The notes: generated by a model from the letters alone, not told the origin. A stretch of 6,819 nt of DNA from Fibrobacter sp. (GCA_021443065.1 JABUUR010000496.1:1-6819), one strand, 5' to 3'; counted from the stretch's first letter, positions 1 through 5,694 are shown. Translations and numbers: made by a program.

Positions 1-177
1 GTAAATTTAGAACATTGATTGGAAATCCAATTTTATTCATGTGAAAAAAGATAATTTTGGAATCTGATTTCATATAACCTAAATTGCTAGGATACGCGCG
101 AAAGACAAAACACAAAATACAAAATGCAGCCTATGTAGAATATTAACGCCGGAATGAACCACCTTGCTAAAGTTGTA

Positions 178-205
178 TTGTGATTTTGCGGGTCAGTTTT
201 ATAAT
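178..205 (+). promoter_or_regulatory. Predicted sigma70-type promoter of the 250-759 gene
   Basis: A perfect -10 hexamer TATAAT lies at 200-205, and a -35-like TTGTGA (4 of 6 matches to TTGACA) lies at 178-183, with a 16-base spacer. Transcription would start near 212, just upstream of the membrane-protein gene. In an AT-rich stretch such matches also arise by chance, so this is a sequence-only prediction. Confidence 0.4.
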
Positions 206-249
206 TGGAAAACGTACCATGGCAAATTACCTTTGTGTAGTCAAGCATC

Positions 250-759
250 TTGTTTAGATTCAGATTGAAAATTTTTAAGCTTTTGCTTGGACGTTATAGC
301 GAGTCTATACAAGATGATTCATCAAAAAAATATGATGCTGATTGCTTGATTTACAAGCCCCTTGCACCGCCAATCAGTATTTTAGGGATTATTGTTCTTT
401 GTATTCTTGGAAGCGGAGTTCTTCTGTTTGTTCTTTTTTTTGCAAATTGGAATTCGTCGGTTCTACTCTGTATTTTTTGGGGCATTGCATGCTTATGGAA
501 AGTTTATAAGGAGATAAATGCAATTGTTGAAATAAGATGGCTTAAGGAAGGCTTTGTATTGCGTAATCGTTTGGGTGAGAAGTCATTTACATTTGAAAAA
601 AAAGAATTAAAAAAATTTAAGCACATCGAAAATGGCTTTGTCAAGTTTGTCTTCGGAAAAGAGGAATGGGAATTGATGACCGTGGACGAACGTATTTTCC
701 CGGAGGTCGTCAGAAAAATGAAATTGATTTTCTGCGATGAACGAGAAAAGCTTTTATAA
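250..759 (+). CDS. Small two-helix inner-membrane protein, possible PH-like C-terminal domain
   Basis: This 169-residue protein is not a family I can name. A short basic N-terminus (1-40) is followed by two hydrophobic segments, at about 42-65 and 70-87. A soluble tail of about 80 residues follows, with alternating beta-like stretches and a closing helix (for example WLKEGFVLRNRLGEKSF and FVKFVFGKEEW). That order, two membrane helices and then a small beta-rich tail, resembles bacterial PH-like (YcxB or bPH type) membrane proteins; this is inference. The start is uncertain. An in-frame stop at 238-240 excludes anything further upstream, no ATG occurs in frame until residue 143, and no Shine-Dalgarno sequence precedes the TTG at 250. 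A 12-codon ATG frame (219-257) overlaps this TTG in another phase. The gene is much more AT-rich than everything after 930, which suggests a different origin or weak selection. Confidence 0.7.
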   Translation: MFRFRLKIFKLLLGRYSESIQDDSSKKYDADCLIYKPLAPPISILGIIVLCILGSGVLLFVLFFANWNSSVLLCIFWGIACLWKVYKEINAIVEIRWLKEGFVLRNRLGEKSFTFEKKELKKFKHIENGFVKFVFGKEEWELMTVDERIFPEVVRKMKLIFCDEREKLL

Positions 760-779
760 GTCCCTAATTCAAATTTCCT

Positions 780-808
780 AGGTTGGTTTGCAAATGTGCA
801 AAGAACCT
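780..808 (+). terminator. Hairpin after the membrane-protein gene, possible terminator
   Basis: AGGTT (780-784) pairs with AACCT (804-808), and TTTGCA (787-792) pairs with TGCAAA (797-802) around the tetraloop AATG. A small GG/G internal loop separates the stems, giving 11 pairs in all. It starts 20 bases after the stop at 759. The downstream side lacks a proper T-run, so it may stabilise the 3' end rather than terminate. Confidence 0.35.
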
Positions 809-917
809 TCAATTGTCCCAAAGGCTCACGATGGATATTAAACCTTGAAAATTTCACAAGGTAAGCCGTTCGAACAATCTTTGACTGATGTGGTCTGGTT
901 GCAGGGCATAATTTTTC

Positions 918-923
918 TACATT
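918..923 (+). promoter_or_regulatory. -10-like box TACATT close to the metallophosphoesterase start
   Basis: TACATT at 918-923 ends 8 bases before the ATG at 932. The context is very similar to the box before 2185 (CTACATT here, CTATATT there). No good -35 lies at 16-18 bases; a TTGACT at 881-886 is too far upstream. If used, transcription would begin about at the start codon and give a leaderless mRNA. No Shine-Dalgarno sequence is present, which fits. Confidence 0.4.
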
Positions 924-931
924 GACCTTAT

Positions 932-2167
932 ATGGTTTTTGTTTTGATTTTAATATTTGCATTGTTCGGGCTTTTCTTTTGGAATCTCCGGCAGGTGAAA
1001 ACGGGTGTCAAGGGGTCGCTCCTTGCCGGCGGTTTTATCTTCGTCACTGTCATGAGTTTTCTGCTGTACCGGCAGAGCATTGTCTTTAACTATTTGCAGA
1101 TGGTCATGATTGTCTGGCTTTGCCAGGCGTTGTGGATGTACCTTGTATGGGATGTCTTCCGCATTGTCCGCCGGGTAAAAACAAAAAGGAGGCTGCTCCA
1201 GCCCGATGCCGAACGACAGGCAGGCTTTGTCTTGGGCATCTCCTTTGCCCTCACTGTCGTGTTTCTATCCTACGGTGTCCAGCATAACCACGAATACGTG
1301 CTCCGTTTTGAAACCGTCAAACTTGCGCCACCCGAGGCGCAGCCTCTCGAAAATTTCTCGAGGTCTCTCGAAGAGCCTGCGCAGTCCCCAAAGCAGCCCC
1401 AGGCGCGACTTCAATCGCAGTTTACCGCACTTTACTTTAGCGACCTTCACCTGGACAAGCTTTCCAAGTCCGAAAAATTGGAACGCATGGTGACCGAGGC
1501 CAAGTCCATACGACCCGACTTCATTCTGTTTGGCGGCGATTTGGCCGACATTCCCGATTCCCTCATGACTGCCGCAGGCTACCAGGACCTTATGAGGCGG
1601 CTGGCTAAAACCGCAAAGGTCGGGGCCGTAGCCGTCGACGGCAATCACGAAGCCTATATGGAACGTGACGGGGGCGACCCTCAGGGCTGGCTCCGTGGCG
1701 CAGGTTTCACAGTGCTGGAAGATTCTACCGCATGCTTTGACAGGGTTCCCGAAGGTCAAGATACGCCGGTTCCCCTGGTCTGCTTTACGGGCCGTACCGA
1801 TTTTCAGGTGGCAGGCACCAGGGATATTCCCCGCAAGCCCCTGGCAGACCTTGCCCCCGGTGTGCAGGCTTCTCCCGAAAAGGCCGAGGCTTTCAAGTCC
1901 GTCCCCTGGATAGTGCTTGACCATCAGCCCAAGGGCATCGAAAAGGGTCACGAGGGCCGTCTGCCCGACTTTGCCCTTTCCGGCCATACCCACGACGGGC
2001 AGTTTTTCCCGGCGACCCTCCTGATTGACTTATTTTGGCGTTTAAGCGCTGGAATCGGCAATTTAGATGGCGTAAAATGGCTGGTGAGCACCGGAATCGA
2101 CTCCTGGGGCCCTCCGGTTCGTGTGGGCAGCGACACGGAAATGTGGGTGCTTACCTTTGAACTTTAA
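932..2167 (+). CDS. Membrane-anchored metallophosphoesterase (YkuE/YaeI-like, COG1408 type)
   Basis: A 411-residue calcineurin-like metallophosphoesterase behind four membrane helices, at about 1-20, 28-46, 50-78 and 97-116. Basic residues cluster in the loops after helices 1 and 3 (RRVKTKRR near 80-87), so by the positive-inside rule the catalytic domain faces the periplasm. A Pro/Gln/Glu-rich linker occupies about 131-163. All metal-binding motifs are intact: SDLHL (Asp171, His173), GGDLAD (Asp203), GNHE (Asn238, His239), DHQP (His331) and SGHTHDG (His352, His354). The C-terminal GIDSWGPPVRVG is typical of this family. Relatives hydrolyse phosphodiester or pyrophosphate bonds of envelope lipids or nucleotides; the substrate here cannot be told. 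ATG 932 is chosen because the first membrane helix begins there. The gene ends 17 bases before the next same-strand gene, so co-transcription is likely. Confidence 0.92.
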   Translation: MVFVLILIFALFGLFFWNLRQVKTGVKGSLLAGGFIFVTVMSFLLYRQSIVFNYLQMVMIVWLCQALWMYLVWDVFRIVRRVKTKRRLLQPDAERQAGFVLGISFALTVVFLSYGVQHNHEYVLRFETVKLAPPEAQPLENFSRSLEEPAQSPKQPQARLQSQFTALYFSDLHLDKLSKSEKLERMVTEAKSIRPDFILFGGDLADIPDSLMTAAGYQDLMRRLAKTAKVGAVAVDGNHEAYMERDGGDPQGWLRGAGFTVLEDSTACFDRVPEGQDTPVPLVCFTGRTDFQVAGTRDIPRKPLADLAPGVQASPEKAEAFKSVPWIVLDHQPKGIEKGHEGRLPDFALSGHTHDGQFFPATLLIDLFWRLSAGIGNLDGVKWLVSTGIDSWGPPVRVGSDTEMWVLTFEL

Positions 2168-2168
2168 C

Positions 2169-2174
2169 TATATT
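2169..2174 (+). promoter_or_regulatory. -10-like box TATATT in the 17-base gap before the nucleotidyltransferase-like gene
   Basis: TATATT at 2169-2174 lies between the stop at 2167 and the ATG at 2185, with 10 bases between box and start. Transcription from it would begin 3-4 bases before the ATG. No Shine-Dalgarno sequence is present. It could be an internal promoter that uncouples the downstream two genes from the phosphoesterase. The -35 region is weak. Confidence 0.45.
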
Positions 2175-2184
2175 TGGCTTCACT

Positions 2185-2499
2185 ATGGCATTATGCATTG
2201 AAACCGACCAGTTGGAAACCATTCAGAGGATTCTCGCCCTCCATTTCGAAGGCATGGAAGTCTGGGCCCATGGCGCACGCGTCTCGGGTGTGGACCTTAC
2301 CCCTGAAACGGAAATCGAACTTGTTGCAATATCGGAAAAACCTCTTTCCTTCGAGGTGATGACGTCTGTGGAGAAGGCGTTTATGGAAAGCGGCCTTCCC
2401 TTCCGTGTGGATATCATGGACTGGGCCAAGCTTCCGGAATCTCTCCAAAAGCAAATCAAGAAAGAACACGAAGTGGTTCAGGCCATCGTGGAAACTTAA
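2185..2499 (+). CDS. Nucleotidyltransferase-fold (MNT-like) protein with degenerate active site
   Basis: This 104-residue protein has the size and layout of minimal nucleotidyltransferase (MNT/NTP_transf_2) domains: an N-terminal helix (7-21), a strand leading to the phosphate-binding turn, the acidic strand, a helix (56-69), and the closing pattern GLPFRVDIMDWAKLPESLQ, which is close to the usual LPFDVDVVDLxDLPESL ending. The catalytic signature is altered. The usual GSRARG turn reads HGARVSG (29-35, Ser replaced by Ala31), and the usual SDIDL reads TEIEL (Glu43 and Glu45 replace both Asp). The third carboxylate, Asp76, is kept. Loss or change of nucleotide transfer is therefore likely, although Glu could still bind metal. 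MNT proteins often pair with HEPN toxins, but no HEPN gene is in the window. The stop is followed after 2 bases by the next ATG, so the two genes are translationally coupled. Confidence 0.75.
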   Translation: MALCIETDQLETIQRILALHFEGMEVWAHGARVSGVDLTPETEIELVAISEKPLSFEVMTSVEKAFMESGLPFRVDIMDWAKLPESLQKQIKKEHEVVQAIVET

Positions 2500-2501
2500 T
2501 T

Positions 2502-4295
2502 ATGAAACGTATTCTTCCCTTAGTTCTTGCCGCTGGGCTTGCCACTGTTCTCCTTGCCCAGGACGATCTGAGCCAGGCAAAGTCCCTGATCCAGAACGGC
2601 AACTGCTCCGAGGCGATCGCCCCGCTCCAAAAGGTCTACAAGTCCCAGTTCCGCAAGTTGGCCGGCGAAAAGGCCGCCGTGATGCTCACGGAATGCTACC
2701 TCCGCCAGCACAATCGCGACGAGGCAGAAAATGTTTCTTCGCGTTTTCTGGAATACTATGTCAAGTCCGACTACCGCGAACGGGTGGAACTGGCACACGC
2801 CATCGTCTCCGTAGAAAAGGGCAATGTCTACGAAGGCGTAGAGTCCATGCTCCGCATTCTGGCCTACTCCAAGAACCCCGCCGCCCGCAGCCGCACCAAG
2901 GACGTGGTCATCCAGACCCTGGCAGCCTCCCTGTTGAATGCCGACCAGCTCCAGTCCCTTCTGGAAAAGTTCCCCGTGGACAAGGACGTTATCGGCTGGA
3001 TGCAGCTGCAGATCGGCCGCGAATGCCAGAATGTCAAGCGCTACCGTGCCGCCCGTTACTGGTACAAGAAGGTGCAGTCGTCCGACGTGGCCGAAAATCT
3101 CTTGAACACCGCCAAGAAGGGCTTGGAATCCCTGGAAGATGCAGGTGCAGGCAAGCCCACGGTGCTGGTCCTTGCACCTCTTTCCGGTGACTTTGCAGAA
3201 TTTGGCGCCGCCGCCATCCAAGGTGTCATCCTGGCCCACGAGCAGGCCGGGCTTACGGGCAAGGTGAACATCCGCGTTGCCGATACCCGGGCCGACGCCT
3301 CCCAGGCATTGCTGCGCACCCAGCAGGCCGTGAACCAGGACAGCGTTATCGCCGTGATCGGTCCCATCATGAGCGCCCCTGCCGCAACGGTGGCCGCATG
3401 GCTGGGCAGCAACTTCCAGAATATCCCCATGCTTACCCCCACCGCCACCGACGATGGCATCGCCAAGATGGGCCCCAACATTTTCCAGGTGAACATCACC
3501 ATGGATAACCTGGCCCAGAGCATTGCGGACTTTGCGGTGAAGTGCCTCGGCATTCGCGAATTTGCGGTGATGAGCCCCCTGGGGGACTACGGTTCCTCCA
3601 TGTCCCAGAGCTTTACCCAGGCCGTGGAGCGCCGTGGCGGAAACGTAATCGCTTTCCGCAACTACGAAGAAGGCCGCCCCGACTACAAGACGGAGTTCAA
3701 CCTGTTGCGCGACGTGCGCTACAAGCAACTGAACCGCCGCAGGAACATTGCCCGCGGTGCCGCCGACCTGGACGCTGTCAACGCCAAGGACCGCAAGGCC
3801 TCCATGCAGGATTCCACCTTTGAAATTCCGGGTATATTCATTCCCGCCACAAATCCCGAGGATGCGGGCGCCATGGTGAGCCAGGCCGCCTTCAACAAGA
3901 TCTCCGGTACGTTCCTGGGGGCCTCCGGCTGGTACGGTCGCGAACTATTGGTGCAGGGCAAGCGCCTTGTGGACAGTTCCTACTTTAGCGTGCCGGCCCT
4001 GGACATGGGCCGCAACAACGACGCCCTCAAGAAGTTCTCCGAAGAGTTCAAGGAACGCTGGGGTGCAGAACCCGGCGAAGACAAGGTCTCCGGCCTGAGC
4101 TACGATGCCGCCAACATCGTGTTTGCCGCAGTGGAAAGGGGAGCGAGTTCCTTGACCAACGCCATCAACAACATGGGCGCCTACAGGGGCGTATACGGCG
4201 AAATCAAGTTCAAGCGCGGCGCCAACACCGCCACAAAGATTGTGACCGTGGTCAAGGGCAAGTTCGAGACCCTGGACGGCTGCCCCGCCAGGTAG
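2502..4295 (+). CDS. Exported TPR plus type I periplasmic-binding-fold protein, LpoA-like PBP activator candidate
   Basis: A 597-residue exported protein. Residues 1-20 form a signal peptide (MKR followed by a hydrophobic core ending LLAQ) with no lipobox Cys. Residues 21-215 are helical and TPR-like (for example AKSLIQNGNCSEAIAPLQ and YRAARYWYKK). From about 219 a type I periplasmic-binding fold begins with VLVLAPLSGDFAEFGAAAIQ, continues through AVIGPIMSAPAATVAAWL and IPMLTPTATDDG, and ends with LSYDAANIVFAAVERG and GVYGEIKFKRG. This is the branched-chain amino-acid binding protein family. No transporter genes are adjacent, and TPR followed by this fold is the architecture of LpoA, the outer-membrane activator of PBP1A, so a role in peptidoglycan synthesis is inferred. 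Unlike LpoA it lacks a lipid anchor. A charged stretch at about 404-440 looks like an insertion. The start lies 2 bases after the upstream stop. Confidence 0.85.
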   Translation: MKRILPLVLAAGLATVLLAQDDLSQAKSLIQNGNCSEAIAPLQKVYKSQFRKLAGEKAAVMLTECYLRQHNRDEAENVSSRFLEYYVKSDYRERVELAHAIVSVEKGNVYEGVESMLRILAYSKNPAARSRTKDVVIQTLAASLLNADQLQSLLEKFPVDKDVIGWMQLQIGRECQNVKRYRAARYWYKKVQSSDVAENLLNTAKKGLESLEDAGAGKPTVLVLAPLSGDFAEFGAAAIQGVILAHEQAGLTGKVNIRVADTRADASQALLRTQQAVNQDSVIAVIGPIMSAPAATVAAWLGSNFQNIPMLTPTATDDGIAKMGPNIFQVNITMDNLAQSIADFAVKCLGIREFAVMSPLGDYGSSMSQSFTQAVERRGGNVIAFRNYEEGRPDYKTEFNLLRDVRYKQLNRRRNIARGAADLDAVNAKDRKASMQDSTFEIPGIFIPATNPEDAGAMVSQAAFNKISGTFLGASGWYGRELLVQGKRLVDSSYFSVPALDMGRNNDALKKFSEEFKERWGAEPGEDKVSGLSYDAANIVFAAVERGASSLTNAINNMGAYRGVYGEIKFKRGANTATKIVTVVKGKFETLDGCPAR

Positions 4296-4363
4296 CGCTG
4301 CTCTAAAGTTGCCCCAAGTCCTTCGAAAACGGCTAAAATACCCGAATTACACACTAAAATCCA

Positions 4364-4400
4364 AAACACTCTTGCTATGGCAAGGGTGTTTATTTATTTT
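4364..4400 (+). terminator. Rho-independent terminator of the 932-4295 gene set
   Basis: The left arm at 4364-4375 (ending CACTCTTGC) pairs with the right arm at 4380-4391 (GCAAGGGTG onward) in a 12-pair stem with one G-T pair and a 4-base loop, TATG. It is followed by the T-rich ATTTATTTT. It begins 69 bases after the stop at 4295. A-rich sequence before the left arm could let it work on the other strand too, but no minus-strand gene ends here. Confidence 0.7.
4372..4400 (+). promoter_or_regulatory. Possible promoter of the lipoprotein gene embedded in the terminator
   Basis: TTGCTA (4372-4377) and TATTTT (4395-4400) are separated by exactly 17 bases; each matches the sigma70 consensus at 4 of 6 positions. 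Transcription would start near 4407, just before the Shine-Dalgarno sequence. The elements overlap the terminator stem. Alternatives are TAAAAT at 4355-4360 or 4334-4339, which would put the hairpin in the 5' leader. Confidence 0.35.
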
Positions 4401-4410
4401 GATAGAAAAC

Positions 4411-4415
4411 AGGAG
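4411..4415 (+). promoter_or_regulatory. Ribosome binding site of the lipoprotein gene
   Basis: AGGAG at 4411-4415 lies 6 bases before the ATG at 4422. It fixes this start and contrasts with the upstream genes at 932 and 2185, which have no such site. Confidence 0.75.
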
Positions 4416-4421
4416 TGATAT

Positions 4422-5369
4422 ATGAAAAGAATTTGGCTCGTCCCTCTGGCATCCTTTTTGGCATTCGCCGCATGTTCCGAATCTTCCAGCAGTGGCGATG
4501 ATTTCGGCGGCACCGGCGATATCCAGGGCTTTATTCCTTCGGAAATAAACGCCTACACCATGGACAACGACATGAACATCATCACGCTGGTGGAACCTGT
4601 CTGCGAAGAGCAGAAGCGTGAACTGGTCTGGTCCCGAAATGGCGGAGAGACCATTGAATACAGTTACAAGTACGACTCCGGCAAGGGACTTGTGTACCTG
4701 GGCGAAGGCACCGAAACGGTTCAGTTCGACTACCTGGGTTCCAGTTTTCCCAAGGGTGCATGGCGCATGAGCGACGCCAATAACGAAGACGGTGAATTTA
4801 TTACCGCGGGCATGATTTTTGAATCCGACAAGGTGGAAACCGGCATCGCCTATTCCGGCAAATGCTTCTTGAAGGATATCTATTCCGGCCAGATGATGGG
4901 TGACATGGGAGACGAGGAGGACATAGAAAGCGCCATGGAGTCCGCCCTGTTCAAGGATCTTGTCATCGATTGCAACAAGATGTCCCTGGGCGATTCCCTT
5001 GCGGTAAATATCAACAATTGGTCCAGGAAGGGTATTGAAATCAAGTACACCTACGGCAAGAAATCTTGCACCAATACGGCGACAACCCGATTTGCCTACA
5101 ACGAAAGCGACTGCAAGGCCGCCTACAACGAGTTCAAGGCGACTGCAAAGGATGGCGATGTATTCGAGTTTGACGAATTCCAGAGCGCCAATTCCAACCA
5201 GCAGTGCTACGATGAATTTTCCGCCTACCTTTCGGAATACATTATGAAAAACCTGCTGCAAGACTTGCTGGGCGGTCTCGGCGGCGACGAGGATGTTGAC
5301 CTGGGCGGCCTATTTGGCAGAGCCGTGGCAAAGAAGGTGGCGAAGAAAATGGCTACCGTCAAGTTCTAG
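4422..5369 (+). CDS. Predicted lipoprotein, Fibrobacter type, cysteine-containing
   Basis: This 315-residue protein has a type II signal peptide: MKR, a hydrophobic core, then the lipobox FAAC with the lipidated Cys at 18. The mature end starts CSESSSSGDDFGG, a flexible Ser/Asp/Gly tether usual in surface lipoproteins of this kind of bacterium. Residues about 50-265 look like a beta-rich globular domain with many aromatic and acidic residues. Besides Cys18 there are six cysteines (61, 148, 184, 216, 231, 262), an even number compatible with three disulfides in an oxidising compartment. The C-terminus (about 270-315) is distinct: a Leu-rich helix, a Gly/Asp stretch (LLGGLGGDEDVDLGG), then a Lys-rich helix. 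I recognise no enzymatic motif and give no function. It lies after a terminator and has its own Shine-Dalgarno sequence, so it is probably a single-gene unit. Confidence 0.88.
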   Translation: MKRIWLVPLASFLAFAACSESSSSGDDFGGTGDIQGFIPSEINAYTMDNDMNIITLVEPVCEEQKRELVWSRNGGETIEYSYKYDSGKGLVYLGEGTETVQFDYLGSSFPKGAWRMSDANNEDGEFITAGMIFESDKVETGIAYSGKCFLKDIYSGQMMGDMGDEEDIESAMESALFKDLVIDCNKMSLGDSLAVNINNWSRKGIEIKYTYGKKSCTNTATTRFAYNESDCKAAYNEFKATAKDGDVFEFDEFQSANSNQQCYDEFSAYLSEYIMKNLLQDLLGGLGGDEDVDLGGLFGRAVAKKVAKKMATVKF

Positions 5370-5417
5370 TCAAAGCATTTCCGGATTAGGAGCCTGCAAC
5401 AAGCGCAGGTTACAAAG

Positions 5418-5451
5418 AAGCCCCGCGACGAATCGCGGGGTTCCTTGGTTT
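5418..5451. terminator. Shared terminator between convergent genes
   Basis: CCCCGCGA (5421-5428) pairs perfectly with TCGCGGGG (5433-5440) around a CGAA loop, which reads TTCG on the minus strand; two more pairs extend the stem outward. The plus-strand exit is TTCCTTGGTTT and the minus-strand exit is CTTCTTTGT, so both sides are pyrimidine-rich. It sits between the stop at 5369 (plus) and the stop at 5474 (minus) and can serve both. Confidence 0.75.
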
Positions 5452-5473
5452 CTAGGAGGAGAGAAATTTAATC

Positions 5474-5659
5474 CTAGTCATCGTCGAGACCGGGGGCGCC
5501 CAATGCTGCGGCGACGAACTCTGCGGAATAACCACCCCTGTAGTATGCGTGCAGGTTGTCGTCGTCCAGGAAGTCTTCCAGGTTTACGCCGCTGGTTGCG
5601 TCCAGCACTTCCCTGATTCGGGTCTTGAAGAGCTGGAATCCAGAGAGAGTCAACTTCAT
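5474..5659 (-). CDS. Small acidic protein of unknown function (61 residues)
   Basis: A 61-residue protein starting MKLTLSGFQLFKTRI and ending ALGAPGLDDD. I do not recognise the family. The first 20 residues form an amphipathic basic helix (FKTRIREVL). The middle is acidic (LEDFLDDDN), followed by an aromatic/Gly segment (HAYYRGGYSAEF) and a short Ala-rich end. No signal peptide or membrane helix is visible, so it should be cytoplasmic. An in-frame ATG further upstream at 5800 would give 108 residues, but the start at 5659 is chosen because a perfect GGAGG lies 5 bases before it. The gene is convergent with the lipoprotein gene and shares its terminator; upstream lies the 620-base gap with DnaA-box-like sites. 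A small regulator or a modified-peptide precursor are possibilities without direct support. Confidence 0.75.
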   Translation of the reverse strand: MKLTLSGFQLFKTRIREVLDATSGVNLEDFLDDDNLHAYYRGGYSAEFVAAALGAPGLDDD

Positions 5660-5664
5660 AGGGG

Positions 5665-5669
5665 CCTCC
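5665..5669 (-). promoter_or_regulatory. Ribosome binding site that sets the start of the 61-residue protein
   Basis: Read on the minus strand, GGAGG at 5669-5665 lies 5 bases before the ATG at 5659. It supports this start over the longer in-frame alternative at 5800. Confidence 0.8.
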
Positions 5670-5694
5670 GTTTTCTGGTAACATTCAACGATTT

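Noticed and set aside
17..38. ATTGG/CCAAT hairpin followed by a T-rich stretch as a terminator of an upstream gene
   Set aside because: Only five A/T-rich pairs plus one G-T, and no upstream gene is visible in the window, so it cannot be told from chance.
130..215. Hydrophobic minus-strand peptide frame in the first gap
   Set aside because: About 26 codons between stops, with no start codon or ribosome site; it could be a remnant but nothing supports it.
504..962. A 152-codon minus-strand open frame over the AT-rich gene and the following gap
   Set aside because: Mostly antisense to the 250-759 gene; no ribosome site and no domain.
1265..1993. A 242-codon open frame on the minus strand
   Set aside because: Antisense to the metallophosphoesterase, whose metal-binding motifs are intact.
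2405..3190. A 261-codon plus-strand open frame across the 2499/2502 junction
   Set aside because: Arg/Pro-rich out-of-phase reading of two real genes. It contradicts the signal peptide and domain pattern of the real frame.
2520..3728. A 402-codon open frame on the minus strand
   Set aside because: It lies fully inside and antisense to the clear TPR/periplasmic-binding gene. Its His/Gly/Val-rich low-complexity translation is typical of the complement of GC-leaning codons.
4347..5261. A 304-codon open frame on the minus strand
   Set aside because: Antisense to the lipoprotein gene, which has a signal peptide, lipobox and Shine-Dalgarno sequence. The translation has no recognisable domain.
5454..5462. 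AGGAGGAGA on the plus strand as a ribosome site
   Set aside because: No start codon follows at a usable distance, and the only nearby frame stops at once (TAA at 5469). It is chance sequence in the convergent terminator zone.
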